7,418 bases of DNA from CAZMOK01 sp964567785 (GTDB lineage Bacteria > Bacteroidota > Bacteroidia > Bacteroidales > JAGOPY01). The position numbers were made by a program, and so were the translations under genes. The number at the start of each line of letters is the position of its first letter. Positions within the stretch are counted from its first letter, which is position 1. The stretch is from positions 1 through 7,418 of the forward strand of contig CAZMOK010000103.1 of assembly GCA_964567785.1 (NCBI GenBank), written 5' to 3'. Below, in pieces: positions 1 to 7,341 of this stretch. The notes beneath the pieces are model-generated. The model made no database searches and was not told where the DNA came from. It saw only the letters and a list, made by a program, of their open reading frames with translations.

Positions 1-42
1 CAATAAAGACAATTTGACAATAAGGACAATTGAGACAATTTT
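1..42. repeat. Phased GACAAT short repeat upstream of gatD
   Basis: GACAAT begins at 8, 16, 25 and 34, a spacing of 8, 9 and 9 bp. A further CAAT stands at 1-4, so the array may continue beyond the left edge. It ends about 17 bp ahead of the gatD start codon. It may be an intergenic simple repeat or a set of phased sites. Confidence 0.6.
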
Positions 43-58
43 ATAACTACCAATTATC

Positions 59-1444
59 ATGTCAGACGATATATTCCAGGGATACAAGGGAGAAGCACTC
101 GAAACACTCAAAAAATTCAACACGCGTGTGTGGGGCCAGGCAACTGTGCTGACCACCCGGGGGAAGTTCGTCGGGACCGTGTTGCCCAGGTCGGAGAACG
201 ACGATGATAAACACATTGTCCTTAAGATACCTACAGGTTATAATATAGGACTTGATATCCGCACCATCACGGATATGAAAGAAACGGGCTACAAGAAAGC
301 CAATTATAAGATCCCTGAGAAAGAATTTCCCATAACTCCCGGGCTGCCGAACGTGAAGCTGTTCGGTACGGGAGGGACCATAGCCTCCAGGCTCGACTAC
401 AGGACAGGTGCCGTGATCCCCGCTTTCTCCCCGGGCGAACTTTACGGTGCGGTACCTGAGCTGGCCGACATCTGCAACCTTGAAACGGAAAAAGTGTTCG
501 CAGTGTTCAGCGAAAATATGGGGCCAAAACAATATGTAGCCCTTTCGAAAGCCATCGGAAAAGAGATCGAAAAAGGCATTGACGGCATCGTAATAGGTCA
601 CGGCACGGACACCCTTCACCATACCGGCGGGGCACTTACCTTTATGTGCCAAAACCTGCCCGTACCGGTTATCCTGGTAGGCTCACAACGTTCATCCGAC
701 CGGCCCAGCTCGGATGCGGCCCTGAACCTGATGCACGCCATGCATGCTGCAGGACATGGCGACATAGCCGAAGTGATGGTCTGCATGTTCGGCCCCACTT
801 CTGATGAATACGGATTGCTCCATAAGGGCACCCGTGTAAGGAAAATGCACTCATCATACAGGTCGACCTTCCGCACTATCGGCGACATGCCGGTGGCAAG
901 GGTAAACCGGAAAGAGATCATTCCCATCCATAAGAAATACAACAAACGCCGAAACGACAGGAAAGTCGACATCTACCCTTACTTCAGCGATGAAGTGACC
1001 ATGTTGTATTATTATCCCGGCATGAAGCCCGATACCCTTGATGCTCTCGTTGAAGCAGGCTACAGGGGAATTATCATTGTAGGTACAGGCCTTGGCCACG
1101 TCAACAAGGAATTGTATCCCGCCATTGAAAGGGCACATGCCAGAGGGGTCCATATGTATATGACACTTCAGACCATCTGGGGTTACGTCCATATGTTCGT
1201 TTACGACACAGGCAGGGATATGATGGCAAAAGGGATCATCCCGGCAGGTAACATGCTGCCCGAAGTGGCCTGGGTCAAGCTTAGCTGGATCCTCGGCCAG
1301 ACCGACGATCCCGTAAAAGTGAAAAAGATGATGCTTACACCTATCAATGACGAGATCACCCCAAGGGAGCCCTATAACGGCTATCTCGTGTACCAGGGCG
1401 GCGTTCCTGAGGTGGATGAGTTCGTCAGGAGAGTGCATAAGTGA
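59..1444 (+). CDS. gatD: Glu-tRNA(Gln) amidotransferase subunit D (archaeal type)
   Basis: GatD is the ammonia-releasing subunit of the GatDE complex, which converts Glu-tRNA(Gln) to Gln-tRNA(Gln); it resembles type I L-asparaginase and passes ammonia to GatE. The 461-residue protein is full length. Residues about 1-95 form the small N-terminal GatD domain (LPRSE at 42-46, GYNIGL at 60-65), which plain asparaginases lack. The catalytic core follows: FGTGGTIAS at 102-110 with nucleophile T107, HGTDT at 181-185 with T183 and D184, and GTRVRKMH at 257-264 with the probable catalytic K262. That last motif is typical of GatD rather than of asparaginase. The ATG start matches the family N-terminus; no Shine-Dalgarno sequence precedes it. 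It is the first gene seen and lies 65 bp ahead of the HU gene. GatE is not in the window. A divergent asparaginase is the alternative, but the N-terminal domain argues against it. Confidence 0.92.
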   Translation: MSDDIFQGYKGEALETLKKFNTRVWGQATVLTTRGKFVGTVLPRSENDDDKHIVLKIPTGYNIGLDIRTITDMKETGYKKANYKIPEKEFPITPGLPNVKLFGTGGTIASRLDYRTGAVIPAFSPGELYGAVPELADICNLETEKVFAVFSENMGPKQYVALSKAIGKEIEKGIDGIVIGHGTDTLHHTGGALTFMCQNLPVPVILVGSQRSSDRPSSDAALNLMHAMHAAGHGDIAEVMVCMFGPTSDEYGLLHKGTRVRKMHSSYRSTFRTIGDMPVARVNRKEIIPIHKKYNKRRNDRKVDIYPYFSDEVTMLYYYPGMKPDTLDALVEAGYRGIIIVGTGLGHVNKELYPAIERAHARGVHMYMTLQTIWGYVHMFVYDTGRDMMAKGIIPAGNMLPEVAWVKLSWILGQTDDPVKVKKMMLTPINDEITPREPYNGYLVYQGGVPEVDEFVRRVHK

Positions 1445-1509
1445 CGATACAATTTTGAAATTCCCCTCTTTTTTAGTATTATTACATCTTAATCAATACC
1501 TTTCAAGTC

Positions 1510-1797
1510 TTGAATGCATCAGAATTCAACAAGCAGCTTGCAGTGAAACTCGATACCACACAGGCAAACGCTGCCGAACGACTCGCAGCCCTGACCGGAC
1601 TGCTGAGTGACCTTTTCACAGCGGATAAATCGCTGACGATCCAGAAGTTCGGGACCTTTTCAACGAGAAAGATCGAACCCAGGAAAGGATATAGCCCGGT
1701 ACTGGGAAAACATGTGATCTTCCCCCCGAAAAAAGTGCTGGAATTTCAACCAAGCGATATATTGAAAGACAGGGTTAAGAACATTAATATTGAATGA
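1510..1797 (+). CDS. HU/IHF-family DNA-binding protein (TTG start)
   Basis: This 95-residue protein is a small histone-like protein of the HU/IHF family, which binds and bends DNA as a dimer in the nucleoid. The helical dimerisation part spans about residues 1-40. FGTF follows at 47-50, then the DNA-binding arm with SPVLGKHVIFPP at 62-73. P63 sits where the intercalating proline of HU normally lies. The closing segment FQPSDILKDRVK (79-90) is also typical. The start is TTG at 1510: an in-frame TAG at 1474-1476 closes the frame upstream, no ATG or GTG lies between, and starting here gives the usual family N-terminus (MNxxEF). A later GTG at codon 12 would cut into the first helix. Its stop codon overlaps the next gene, so the two are probably translated together. 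The exact HU or IHF subgroup cannot be told from sequence alone. Confidence 0.88.
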   Translation: MNASEFNKQLAVKLDTTQANAAERLAALTGLLSDLFTADKSLTIQKFGTFSTRKIEPRKGYSPVLGKHVIFPPKKVLEFQPSDILKDRVKNINIE

Positions 1798-2894
1798 TGG
1801 AAAAACTTAACACCAGCGACCTGATCAATGCTGTGGCCGAAAAGAGCGGCATTGCAAAAACCGAAGCAGAGCTTCTGGTAAAGAATTTCATTGAGCTTAT
1901 AGAAGAGGGTCTTGAAAAGGACGGTACGGTCAAGGTCAAAGGGCTCGGCACCTTCAAGCTGAAAAGGGTTGCCGGAAGGGTTGGACGCAACCTTCAGACA
2001 AATGAACAGGTTGATATACCACCACACAACAAGGTGACTTTCACACCGGAAAATGAGCTGAAAGACCTCGTAAATAAAGACTACCTGTATCTGACCTATA
2101 AAGAGGCCCCGGAACAAAAAGGAGGGGCTCCCGATGAAAAGCAAAAAGAAACAGGACCTCCTGTAGCGGCAAAAGAAGAAAAACCTGAAGAAAAAAAGAC
2201 CGAACCGGAAAAACCTCTTGAATCGAAAGCCGACGCACCAAAACCGGAACCTGAAAAGAAGGAAGAAAAACCCCCACCACCTCCTCCTCCACCGCCGCCG
2301 CCAAAGGAGGAAAAGAAAGAAGAGGAAAAGCCACGACGCAATTACCTCTGGATCATTCCGGTTGTCATTATTGTTATTGCGATTTTAGCTGTTATATTCT
2401 ATTTCAGGGCCTGTAATGATACCGGTGAGGAAACCACCAAACCACCTGAGGAGCAAATTATAAAGCCAACTGATGAGCCAGACGAAACCGAAGAGGCACC
2501 TGCCGATACAGTGCAGCCGGAAAAACCGGAAGCGGCCCCGCCTGAGGAGCCGGAAGCAACCGAACCGGAACCTGTCAGTCCAGAAGAAGAACTGTTGTAC
2601 GTGCTGGAACCCGGCAACTATCTTTACCAGCTTGCAGGGCAGTTCTACGGTGATTCGCTCTTCTGGGTGCTTATCTACAAGGAGAATGCCGGTAAGATCG
2701 CCGACCCCGAAGAGGTCAGCGAAGGCGGGAAACTAATCATCCCACCCCTTGAAGGCAAACCGGAGGAGCTGACGAGGAAGGACTCAATGAACCTTTCGGA
2801 GGGTTACCGGATGCTATATGAATATTACATGATCGAGGAGGATCCGCGCACATCCAATTTCTATTTCGGCATGGTAAGGTACATGCCGAGGTAA
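1794..2894 (+). CDS. Membrane-anchored HU-domain protein with LysM-like C-terminus
   Basis: This 366-residue protein has several parts. Residues 1-95 are an HU/IHF domain (LGTF at 51-54, GRNLQTNEQVDIPP at 64-77, FTPENELKDLVN at 83-94). Residues 105-183 are a K/E/P-rich linker with eleven consecutive prolines at 160-170. A single transmembrane helix spans about 184-204, preceded by R181-R182, which predicts a cytoplasmic N-terminus. Residues 206-266 are an acidic E/P/T-rich linker. Residues about 268-318 resemble LysM (YVLEPGNYLYQLAGQFYGD, then LIYKENAGKI and GGKLIIPP), and a tail of about 48 residues ends in aromatic-rich sequence. LysM commonly binds peptidoglycan, so the protein could join DNA to the cell wall; that role is inferred. 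L67 replaces the usual intercalating proline. Two adjacent ATGs (1794 and 1797) overlap the TGA of the HU gene, pointing to coupled translation; the first is used here. There is no signal peptide; the internal helix must serve as anchor. Confidence 0.88.
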   Translation: MMEKLNTSDLINAVAEKSGIAKTEAELLVKNFIELIEEGLEKDGTVKVKGLGTFKLKRVAGRVGRNLQTNEQVDIPPHNKVTFTPENELKDLVNKDYLYLTYKEAPEQKGGAPDEKQKETGPPVAAKEEKPEEKKTEPEKPLESKADAPKPEPEKKEEKPPPPPPPPPPPKEEKKEEEKPRRNYLWIIPVVIIVIAILAVIFYFRACNDTGEETTKPPEEQIIKPTDEPDETEEAPADTVQPEKPEAAPPEEPEATEPEPVSPEEELLYVLEPGNYLYQLAGQFYGDSLFWVLIYKENAGKIADPEEVSEGGKLIIPPLEGKPEELTRKDSMNLSEGYRMLYEYYMIEEDPRTSNFYFGMVRYMPR

Positions 2895-2930
2895 ACATCC
2901 CTTCGGTATAAATCAAGCTGTTTAACATTT

Positions 2931-2962
2931 CAATTATTGAATTGTTGTAATTGGTATAATTG
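2931..2962. repeat. Phased AATTG short repeat upstream of the YyaL gene
   Basis: AATTG begins at 2940, 2949 and 2958, exactly 9 bp apart, preceded by AATTA at 2932. Read on the minus strand this is CAATT with a 9-bp step, the same kind of unit as the array at 1-42 but in the opposite direction. It fills most of the gap between the HU-LysM and YyaL genes. Confidence 0.5.
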
Positions 2963-2976
2963 CTAACGTCTGCTTT

Positions 2977-4998
2977 ATGTCAAAAAAAACAACCAACAAG
3001 CTAATCCACGAAACAAGCCCCTACCTCCTCCAACATGCCCATAACCCCGTCGACTGGCATGCATGGAACGATGAAACCCTCGACAAGGCCCGGTCGACCG
3101 GCAAAATGATGCTGGTCAGCATTGGCTACTCCTCCTGCCACTGGTGCCATGTTATGGAGCGTGAATCGTTCGAAGATGAAAGCATTGCAACGCTTATGAA
3201 CGACAACTTCATCTGTGTTAAGGTCGACAGGGAAGAACGGCCCGATGTTGACCAGGTGTATATGAATGCTGTTCAACTCATTACCGGGAGCGGGGGATGG
3301 CCTCTCAATGCATTTACACTGCCTGACGGTAAGCCGTTTTTTGGCGGAACCTATTTCAGGAAAGAACAGTGGAGGGAACTTCTGCAGAACATAGCCTTAT
3401 TGTACGAAACACGCAAAGAGGACCTGGAAGATCAGGCGGGAGCTCTTACAAAAGGGGTGGTTGAAAGTGAACTCATCAATCCCGTCATAGAAGAGGCGGA
3501 AATCTCCCGGGAGGACATTTCCATGATGACCGAAAAAATGAAATCATCATTCGACACTGTCAATGGCGGTTCATTGGGCGCCCCGAAATTTCCCCTGCCC
3601 AATAATTACAGGTTCCTGCTGAATTATTATTTCCATGAGAAGGATGAAAAAATTCTTGAACATATTAAGCTCACCTTGCGAAAAATGGCCTTCGGTGGAA
3701 TTTACGATCAGATAGGGGGTGGCTTCGCCCGCTATTCAGTTGATACCATTTGGAAAGTACCTCATTTCGAGAAAATGCTTTACGACAATGCTCAACTGGT
3801 AACACTCTATTCTGAGGCATACCTTGCTACAGGCGATTCGCTTTTCAAGCAAACCATAAAAGAAACGCTAAAATTCATCAACCGGGAAATGACACACCCA
3901 TCCGGTGGTTTTTACTCGGCGCTTGATGCTGACTCTGAAGGTGAGGAGGGGAAATATTATACATGGACAGAAAGTGAGATCGAGGAATTGCTTCCTGACA
4001 AGGCAGACATTGTGAAACGATTCTACCAGATTGGCAGGGAAGGTGAATGGGAAAATGGTAAAAACATACTTCTGCGCTCATCAACTGAAGATGAATTTGC
4101 TGCCGGAATGGGTATGGATAAAGTATCATTCAGCAAATTCATAAAAGATTCAAAAAAAGTACTTCTTAAAGAGAGAAGCAAAAGAGTAAGGCCCGGACTT
4201 GATGATAAAATCCTGACTTCCTGGAATGCCCTTATGCTGAAGGGGTACCTCAAAGCTTACCAGGCTTTGAAAGAGGATAAGTATCTTGAAGAGGCCGTTA
4301 AAAATTACGAATTCCTTGCTGAAGAACTGGAAAAGAAAGACGGAGGCCTATTCCATACCTGGAAAGACGGAAAAGCTTCGATCAATGGCTTCCTGGAAGA
4401 CTATTGCTTTTACATTGATGCACTCATCGAGCTGTACCAGAATACTTTCGATGAAGATTTCCTGCATAAAGCCATTATAGTCACAGAGTACGCTATTGAA
4501 AATTTCTACAGTGAGAAGAATGGCCTTTTCTTCTTTACATCAAAAAAGGACAGGCAATTGATAGCCAGAAAGACGGAATTACACGACACCGTTATCCCAT
4601 CAAGCAATTCAACAATGGCAAATGTGCTGTATAAGTTGGCCCAACTTGCCGACAGGTCAGACTACCTTGATATTTCAAAATTAATGTATCGTACTGTCAG
4701 GAAGGATATGCTGAAGTATTCATCTGCATATACGAACTGGGGTATCCTGGGGATCAGGCTTTCCCGGAAACATTACAATGTGGCCATCACAGGTAAAGAA
4801 TTTAAGGCCCTGGCCTCCGGGATCAGGAAAAAATATCTTCCAAACATACTTCTTACTGCTTCGGAAAAAGAGAGTGATCTACCCCTTCTTAAAGGACGGT
4901 CGGATGATAAAAAATCCAGGATATTCGTCTGCACGGGGAAATCATGCAAATTACCAGTGGAGAATGTGAAGGATGCGCTGGACATGATCAAATCATAA
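2977..4998 (+). CDS. yyaL: YyaL/SSP411-family protein (DUF255 thioredoxin-like plus alpha/alpha barrel)
   Basis: This 673-residue protein belongs to the widely conserved YyaL/spermatogenesis-associated protein 20 family, whose biochemical role is not established. Residues about 5-165 are the DUF255 thioredoxin-like domain: SPYLLQHAHNPVDWHAW (14-30), CHWC (54-57, the CxxC site), REERPDVD (85-92), GGWP (106-109) and GGTYF (123-127). The rest resembles an N-acylglucosamine 2-epimerase/glycosidase-like helical barrel, with GAPKFP (201-206), GGGFARYSVD (247-256), HFEKMLYDNAQL (263-274), SALDADSEGEEGKYYTW (314-330), RPGLDDK (405-411) and SWNALM (415-420). Two cysteines close to the end (652 and 657) are in the usual C-terminal position. 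Length and N-terminus fit the family. No signal peptide is seen, so it is probably cytoplasmic. It lies 82 bp after the HU-LysM gene and converges with the GRAM gene, 19 bp from its stop. Confidence 0.93.
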   Translation: MSKKTTNKLIHETSPYLLQHAHNPVDWHAWNDETLDKARSTGKMMLVSIGYSSCHWCHVMERESFEDESIATLMNDNFICVKVDREERPDVDQVYMNAVQLITGSGGWPLNAFTLPDGKPFFGGTYFRKEQWRELLQNIALLYETRKEDLEDQAGALTKGVVESELINPVIEEAEISREDISMMTEKMKSSFDTVNGGSLGAPKFPLPNNYRFLLNYYFHEKDEKILEHIKLTLRKMAFGGIYDQIGGGFARYSVDTIWKVPHFEKMLYDNAQLVTLYSEAYLATGDSLFKQTIKETLKFINREMTHPSGGFYSALDADSEGEEGKYYTWTESEIEELLPDKADIVKRFYQIGREGEWENGKNILLRSSTEDEFAAGMGMDKVSFSKFIKDSKKVLLKERSKRVRPGLDDKILTSWNALMLKGYLKAYQALKEDKYLEEAVKNYEFLAEELEKKDGGLFHTWKDGKASINGFLEDYCFYIDALIELYQNTFDEDFLHKAIIVTEYAIENFYSEKNGLFFFTSKKDRQLIARKTELHDTVIPSSNSTMANVLYKLAQLADRSDYLDISKLMYRTVRKDMLKYSSAYTNWGILGIRLSRKHYNVAITGKEFKALASGIRKKYLPNILLTASEKESDLPLLKGRSDDKKSRIFVCTGKSCKLPVENVKDALDMIKS

Positions 4999-5012
4999 AA
5001 AACAGGCCTGTT
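4997..5012 (-). terminator. Possible weak terminator of the GRAM gene
   Basis: AACAGGCCTGTT at 5001-5012 is a perfect 12-bp palindrome. On the minus strand it lies 5 bp past the GRAM stop codon and runs into six T. The stem can be only about 4 bp around a GGCC loop, so an intrinsic terminator here would be weak. It abuts the stop codon of the converging YyaL gene. Confidence 0.3.
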
Positions 5013-5017
5013 CATTA

Positions 5018-5326
5018 TCACATTACCTTTGCTATGAGCCCCATCCATTTGTTGCGCTCTTTCACTTCAAACTTCATCTCCTTTCCATCCTTCATATGAA
5101 GGCACATTCCGTTTGAAAAGAAAACTTTGTTGCTGTAAGGAAAGATCTCGCCTATATCAGTAGTTTCGATACTGATCTTCAGTTTTTCAGGACCACCGTT
5201 TACTGTGGCAAAATAGAGCCTCTGGTTCGTAAGTATGAGCTTGCCCTCTAACTTGTCATTGTCACGGTAGTGCCTGCTGTCGGCAGCTTTAAGTACAAAT
5301 TCATTGGCTTCAAGATCGATTCTCAT
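5018..5326 (-). CDS. Small GRAM/PH-like domain protein
   Basis: This encodes about 102 residues that form one compact domain. The stretch LEGKLILTNQRLYF near residues 26-39 is typical of GRAM and bacterial PH-like domains, which often bind lipids or other proteins. Alternating hydrophobic strands follow (KLKISIETTDIGEIF, KVFFSNGMCLHMKDG), and the protein ends in a helix (KERNKWMGLIAKVM). No signal peptide or membrane helix is present, so it is probably cytoplasmic or peripheral to the membrane. I chose the ATG at 5326 because the domain begins just after it and the A-rich leader before it resembles other starts of this lineage. An in-frame ATG at 5380 would add 18 residues (MYGMDLDVFNSRNQKLNI) and cannot be excluded. 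It stands in the same direction as the ClC gene but over 160 bp away, so co-transcription is uncertain. No specific role can be given. Confidence 0.7.
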   Translation of the reverse strand: MRIDLEANEFVLKAADSRHYRDNDKLEGKLILTNQRLYFATVNGGPEKLKISIETTDIGEIFPYSNKVFFSNGMCLHMKDGKEMKFEVKERNKWMGLIAKVM

Positions 5327-5493
5327 GATGTTTAGTTTTTGATTTCTGCTATTAAAAACATCCAAATCCATACCATACATTATAAAAAACTGAATAGCTG
5401 AATGTTACAACAGATGATTGAGAGGATGTCAAGCCGGTGAAATGTACGAAAGCGGTCTGTATTGTCCGCTAGAGAACAGGAGGGGGAATTCTA

Positions 5494-7269
5494 TTAGTCT
5501 TCAGAAAAGTCTTTGAGTAGTTTCCTGTAGCTTAGGAATACATTGGCCCGGGATACGAAACCAATGTATTTACCATTATCGAGTACCGGGAGGTTGTACT
5601 TATCGTATTCCTGGAACTTCGCAACAACCGTTTCCATATTATCGGTAACCTCCACAAAGGTAGCGGGTATCGACATCAGGCTCGACACTTTTGTTGTATC
5701 ATAAAGTTCCGGTTTAAAAATGATATTCCTTACATCGTCGAGCTTTATGAACCCTTTGAAAATATTATCCTCATCCACCACCGGATAAATATTTCTTTTT
5801 GATTCGGAAATAACCCTTACAAGGTCACGGAGGGTGGCATCGAGACTGATTGTAGTGAAATCCTTTTCTATAAGCTTATCAACCCTTAGCATAGTCAGGA
5901 TGGTCTTGTCTTTATGGTGTGTGAGCAGTTCACCTTTCCTTGCAAGCTGATAGGTGTAAACGGAATTTTTCACGAAGATCTTTGTGGTTGCATAGCTGAT
6001 GGTGGCAACGATCATTAGCGGTACGAATAGTTCATAACCGCTGGTTATCTCGGCAATGAGGAAAATACCGGTAAGTGGTGCATGAAGCACTCCCGCTATC
6101 AGTCCTGCCATCCCCACCATGGCAAAATTAGCCGAAGGCAGTGTTGTAATGTTAAGGTAATTTAGTAGGGTGGCAAAGAACAATCCAGTAAAAGCCCCGA
6201 GGAAAAGCGTAGGGGCAAAGATACCCCCCACCCCGCCGGCACCGAATGTAACCGAGGTGGCAATGGCCTTGAAGAATAGAATTAAGATGAAAAGCAGGAA
6301 GACAACGAGCATGTTGTTCCTGAAAACGTAGAAGGGGCTTTCATTGTACAGAGGACTTATATCACCTTTTAAAACAGTGTTTACCGCTTCATACCCCTCG
6401 CCATAAAGGGAAGGGAAAAAGAATACCAGTATACCCAGCACACTTCCTCCCAGCAGCAGCCTGGTCCACCATGTCTTCATGCCCGAAAAGATCCTCTCTA
6501 TAAATATATAAACCTTTGTAAAGTAAACAGATACCAGGGCAGTAACAACACCAAGCAGCAGATAATAGGGAATGTGGCTAAACAGGAACTCACCTTCTAT
6601 CTCGAAGGGATAAAGCACGGCATTGCCAAGGAAAAAATAGGACGTAAGCACTGCTGTTACCGATGCTATGAGCAGGGGGATGAGAGAGGTCATCGTAAGG
6701 TCTATCATGATCACCTCAATGGCAAAAACAACTGCAGCAACAGGCGATTTGAAGATGGCCGCCATGGCACCGGCGCAGGCAAGGGCCAGCAGAAGCATGA
6801 CCTGCCTGTAATTGAGCCGAAGGAACTGGCCCAGGTTTGAACCAAGTGCAGCACCTGTGGCAACAGTGGGTCCTTCAAGACCGACGGATCCGCCAAAGCC
6901 TACGGTCAAGGCACTGGTTATGACCGAAGAGAACATGTTATGCCGCTTGATGATGCCGTTGTTCTTCCCGATGGCATACAAAACACTCGGAATACCGTGG
7001 CCCACATAATCCCTAAGAATAAATCTCACAAAAACTACGGCAACAAATATCCCTATGGCCGGAAGTGCGAAATACAGAAAGTTTTCCTGTGAAAGCAAGA
7101 AGTTCTGGGTCAGCAAGTGCTTGATGAAAGCAACTGAATTCTTGATCACAACGGCAGCTATGCCGGCAAGAACTCCTATGACCACTCCCAGGATGATCAT
7201 AAAGGTCCTGTCGTTGACATGTTTTGCCCGCCACAGAAGGATGCGGCTCAGTATTCCTTGCTTTCCCAT
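5494..7269 (-). CDS. ClC-family chloride channel/transporter with C-terminal CBS pair
   Basis: This 591-residue inner-membrane protein moves chloride or another small anion. Residues about 22-430 hold the ClC membrane core with the three signature loops: GHGIP (90-94), GLEGP (130-134) with the gating glutamate E132, and GGIFAP (348-353). Y438 in SVYTYQL corresponds to the anion-coordinating tyrosine of the ClC family. E132 favours exchange or gated transport. By my alignment to the E. coli protein, the internal proton-pathway glutamate (E203 there) is V186 here, in FAIEVI, so chloride/proton coupling is doubtful. Histidine replaces the usual serine in the first loop. Residues about 461-520 and 526-586 form two CBS domains, which often sense adenosine nucleotides. 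The ATG gives the usual short cytoplasmic N-terminus; no Shine-Dalgarno sequence is visible. The substrate cannot be settled from sequence. Confidence 0.94.
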   Translation of the reverse strand: MGKQGILSRILLWRAKHVNDRTFMIILGVVIGVLAGIAAVVIKNSVAFIKHLLTQNFLLSQENFLYFALPAIGIFVAVVFVRFILRDYVGHGIPSVLYAIGKNNGIIKRHNMFSSVITSALTVGFGGSVGLEGPTVATGAALGSNLGQFLRLNYRQVMLLLALACAGAMAAIFKSPVAAVVFAIEVIMIDLTMTSLIPLLIASVTAVLTSYFFLGNAVLYPFEIEGEFLFSHIPYYLLLGVVTALVSVYFTKVYIFIERIFSGMKTWWTRLLLGGSVLGILVFFFPSLYGEGYEAVNTVLKGDISPLYNESPFYVFRNNMLVVFLLFILILFFKAIATSVTFGAGGVGGIFAPTLFLGAFTGLFFATLLNYLNITTLPSANFAMVGMAGLIAGVLHAPLTGIFLIAEITSGYELFVPLMIVATISYATTKIFVKNSVYTYQLARKGELLTHHKDKTILTMLRVDKLIEKDFTTISLDATLRDLVRVISESKRNIYPVVDEDNIFKGFIKLDDVRNIIFKPELYDTTKVSSLMSIPATFVEVTDNMETVVAKFQEYDKYNLPVLDNGKYIGFVSRANVFLSYRKLLKDFSED

Positions 7270-7310
7270 TTCGGATGCGAATTTATTATAAATTTGGGAT
7301 ATATGGCGTA

Positions 7311-7338
7311 TGGCTGTTAGCTTTTGGCTGTTAGCTTT
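7311..7338. repeat. Tandem duplication of a 14-bp unit
   Basis: TGGCTGTTAGCTTT occurs twice back to back (7311-7324 and 7325-7338) with no mismatch. It lies 42 bp upstream of the ClC start codon, in the gap at the right edge. Confidence 0.85.
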
Positions 7339-7341
7339 TCA

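Noticed and set aside
854..1438. Long open frame on the minus strand opposite gatD
   Set aside because: It lies wholly within a well supported conserved gene and its translation resembles no family I know.
1445..1476. AATTTTGAAATT followed by a T-rich tract after gatD, possible terminator
   Set aside because: The stem is five A-T pairs with a two-base loop and a CCCCTC break precedes the T-run; no stable hairpin is expected.
2096..2341. Glycine/serine-rich reading frame on the minus strand opposite the proline-rich linker
   Set aside because: It is the antisense image of the proline and glutamate codons of the HU-LysM gene; it has no independent support.
2955..2962. TATAATTG upstream of the YyaL gene as a promoter
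   Set aside because: It is one mismatch from TAnnTTTG but falls inside the phased AATTG repeat and has no upstream TTG at the right distance.
5404..5432. TTGACA, 17 bp, TGTAAC on the minus strand, upstream of the GRAM gene
   Set aside because: It resembles an E. coli sigma-70 promoter, but Bacteroidota use a different consensus (TAnnTTTG), and the -10 half matches only four of six bases.
5451..5470. Inverted repeat AGCGG/CCGCT downstream of the ClC gene, possible terminator
   Set aside because: The stem is 5 bp with a 10-base loop and only three T follow on the minus strand; too weak to call.
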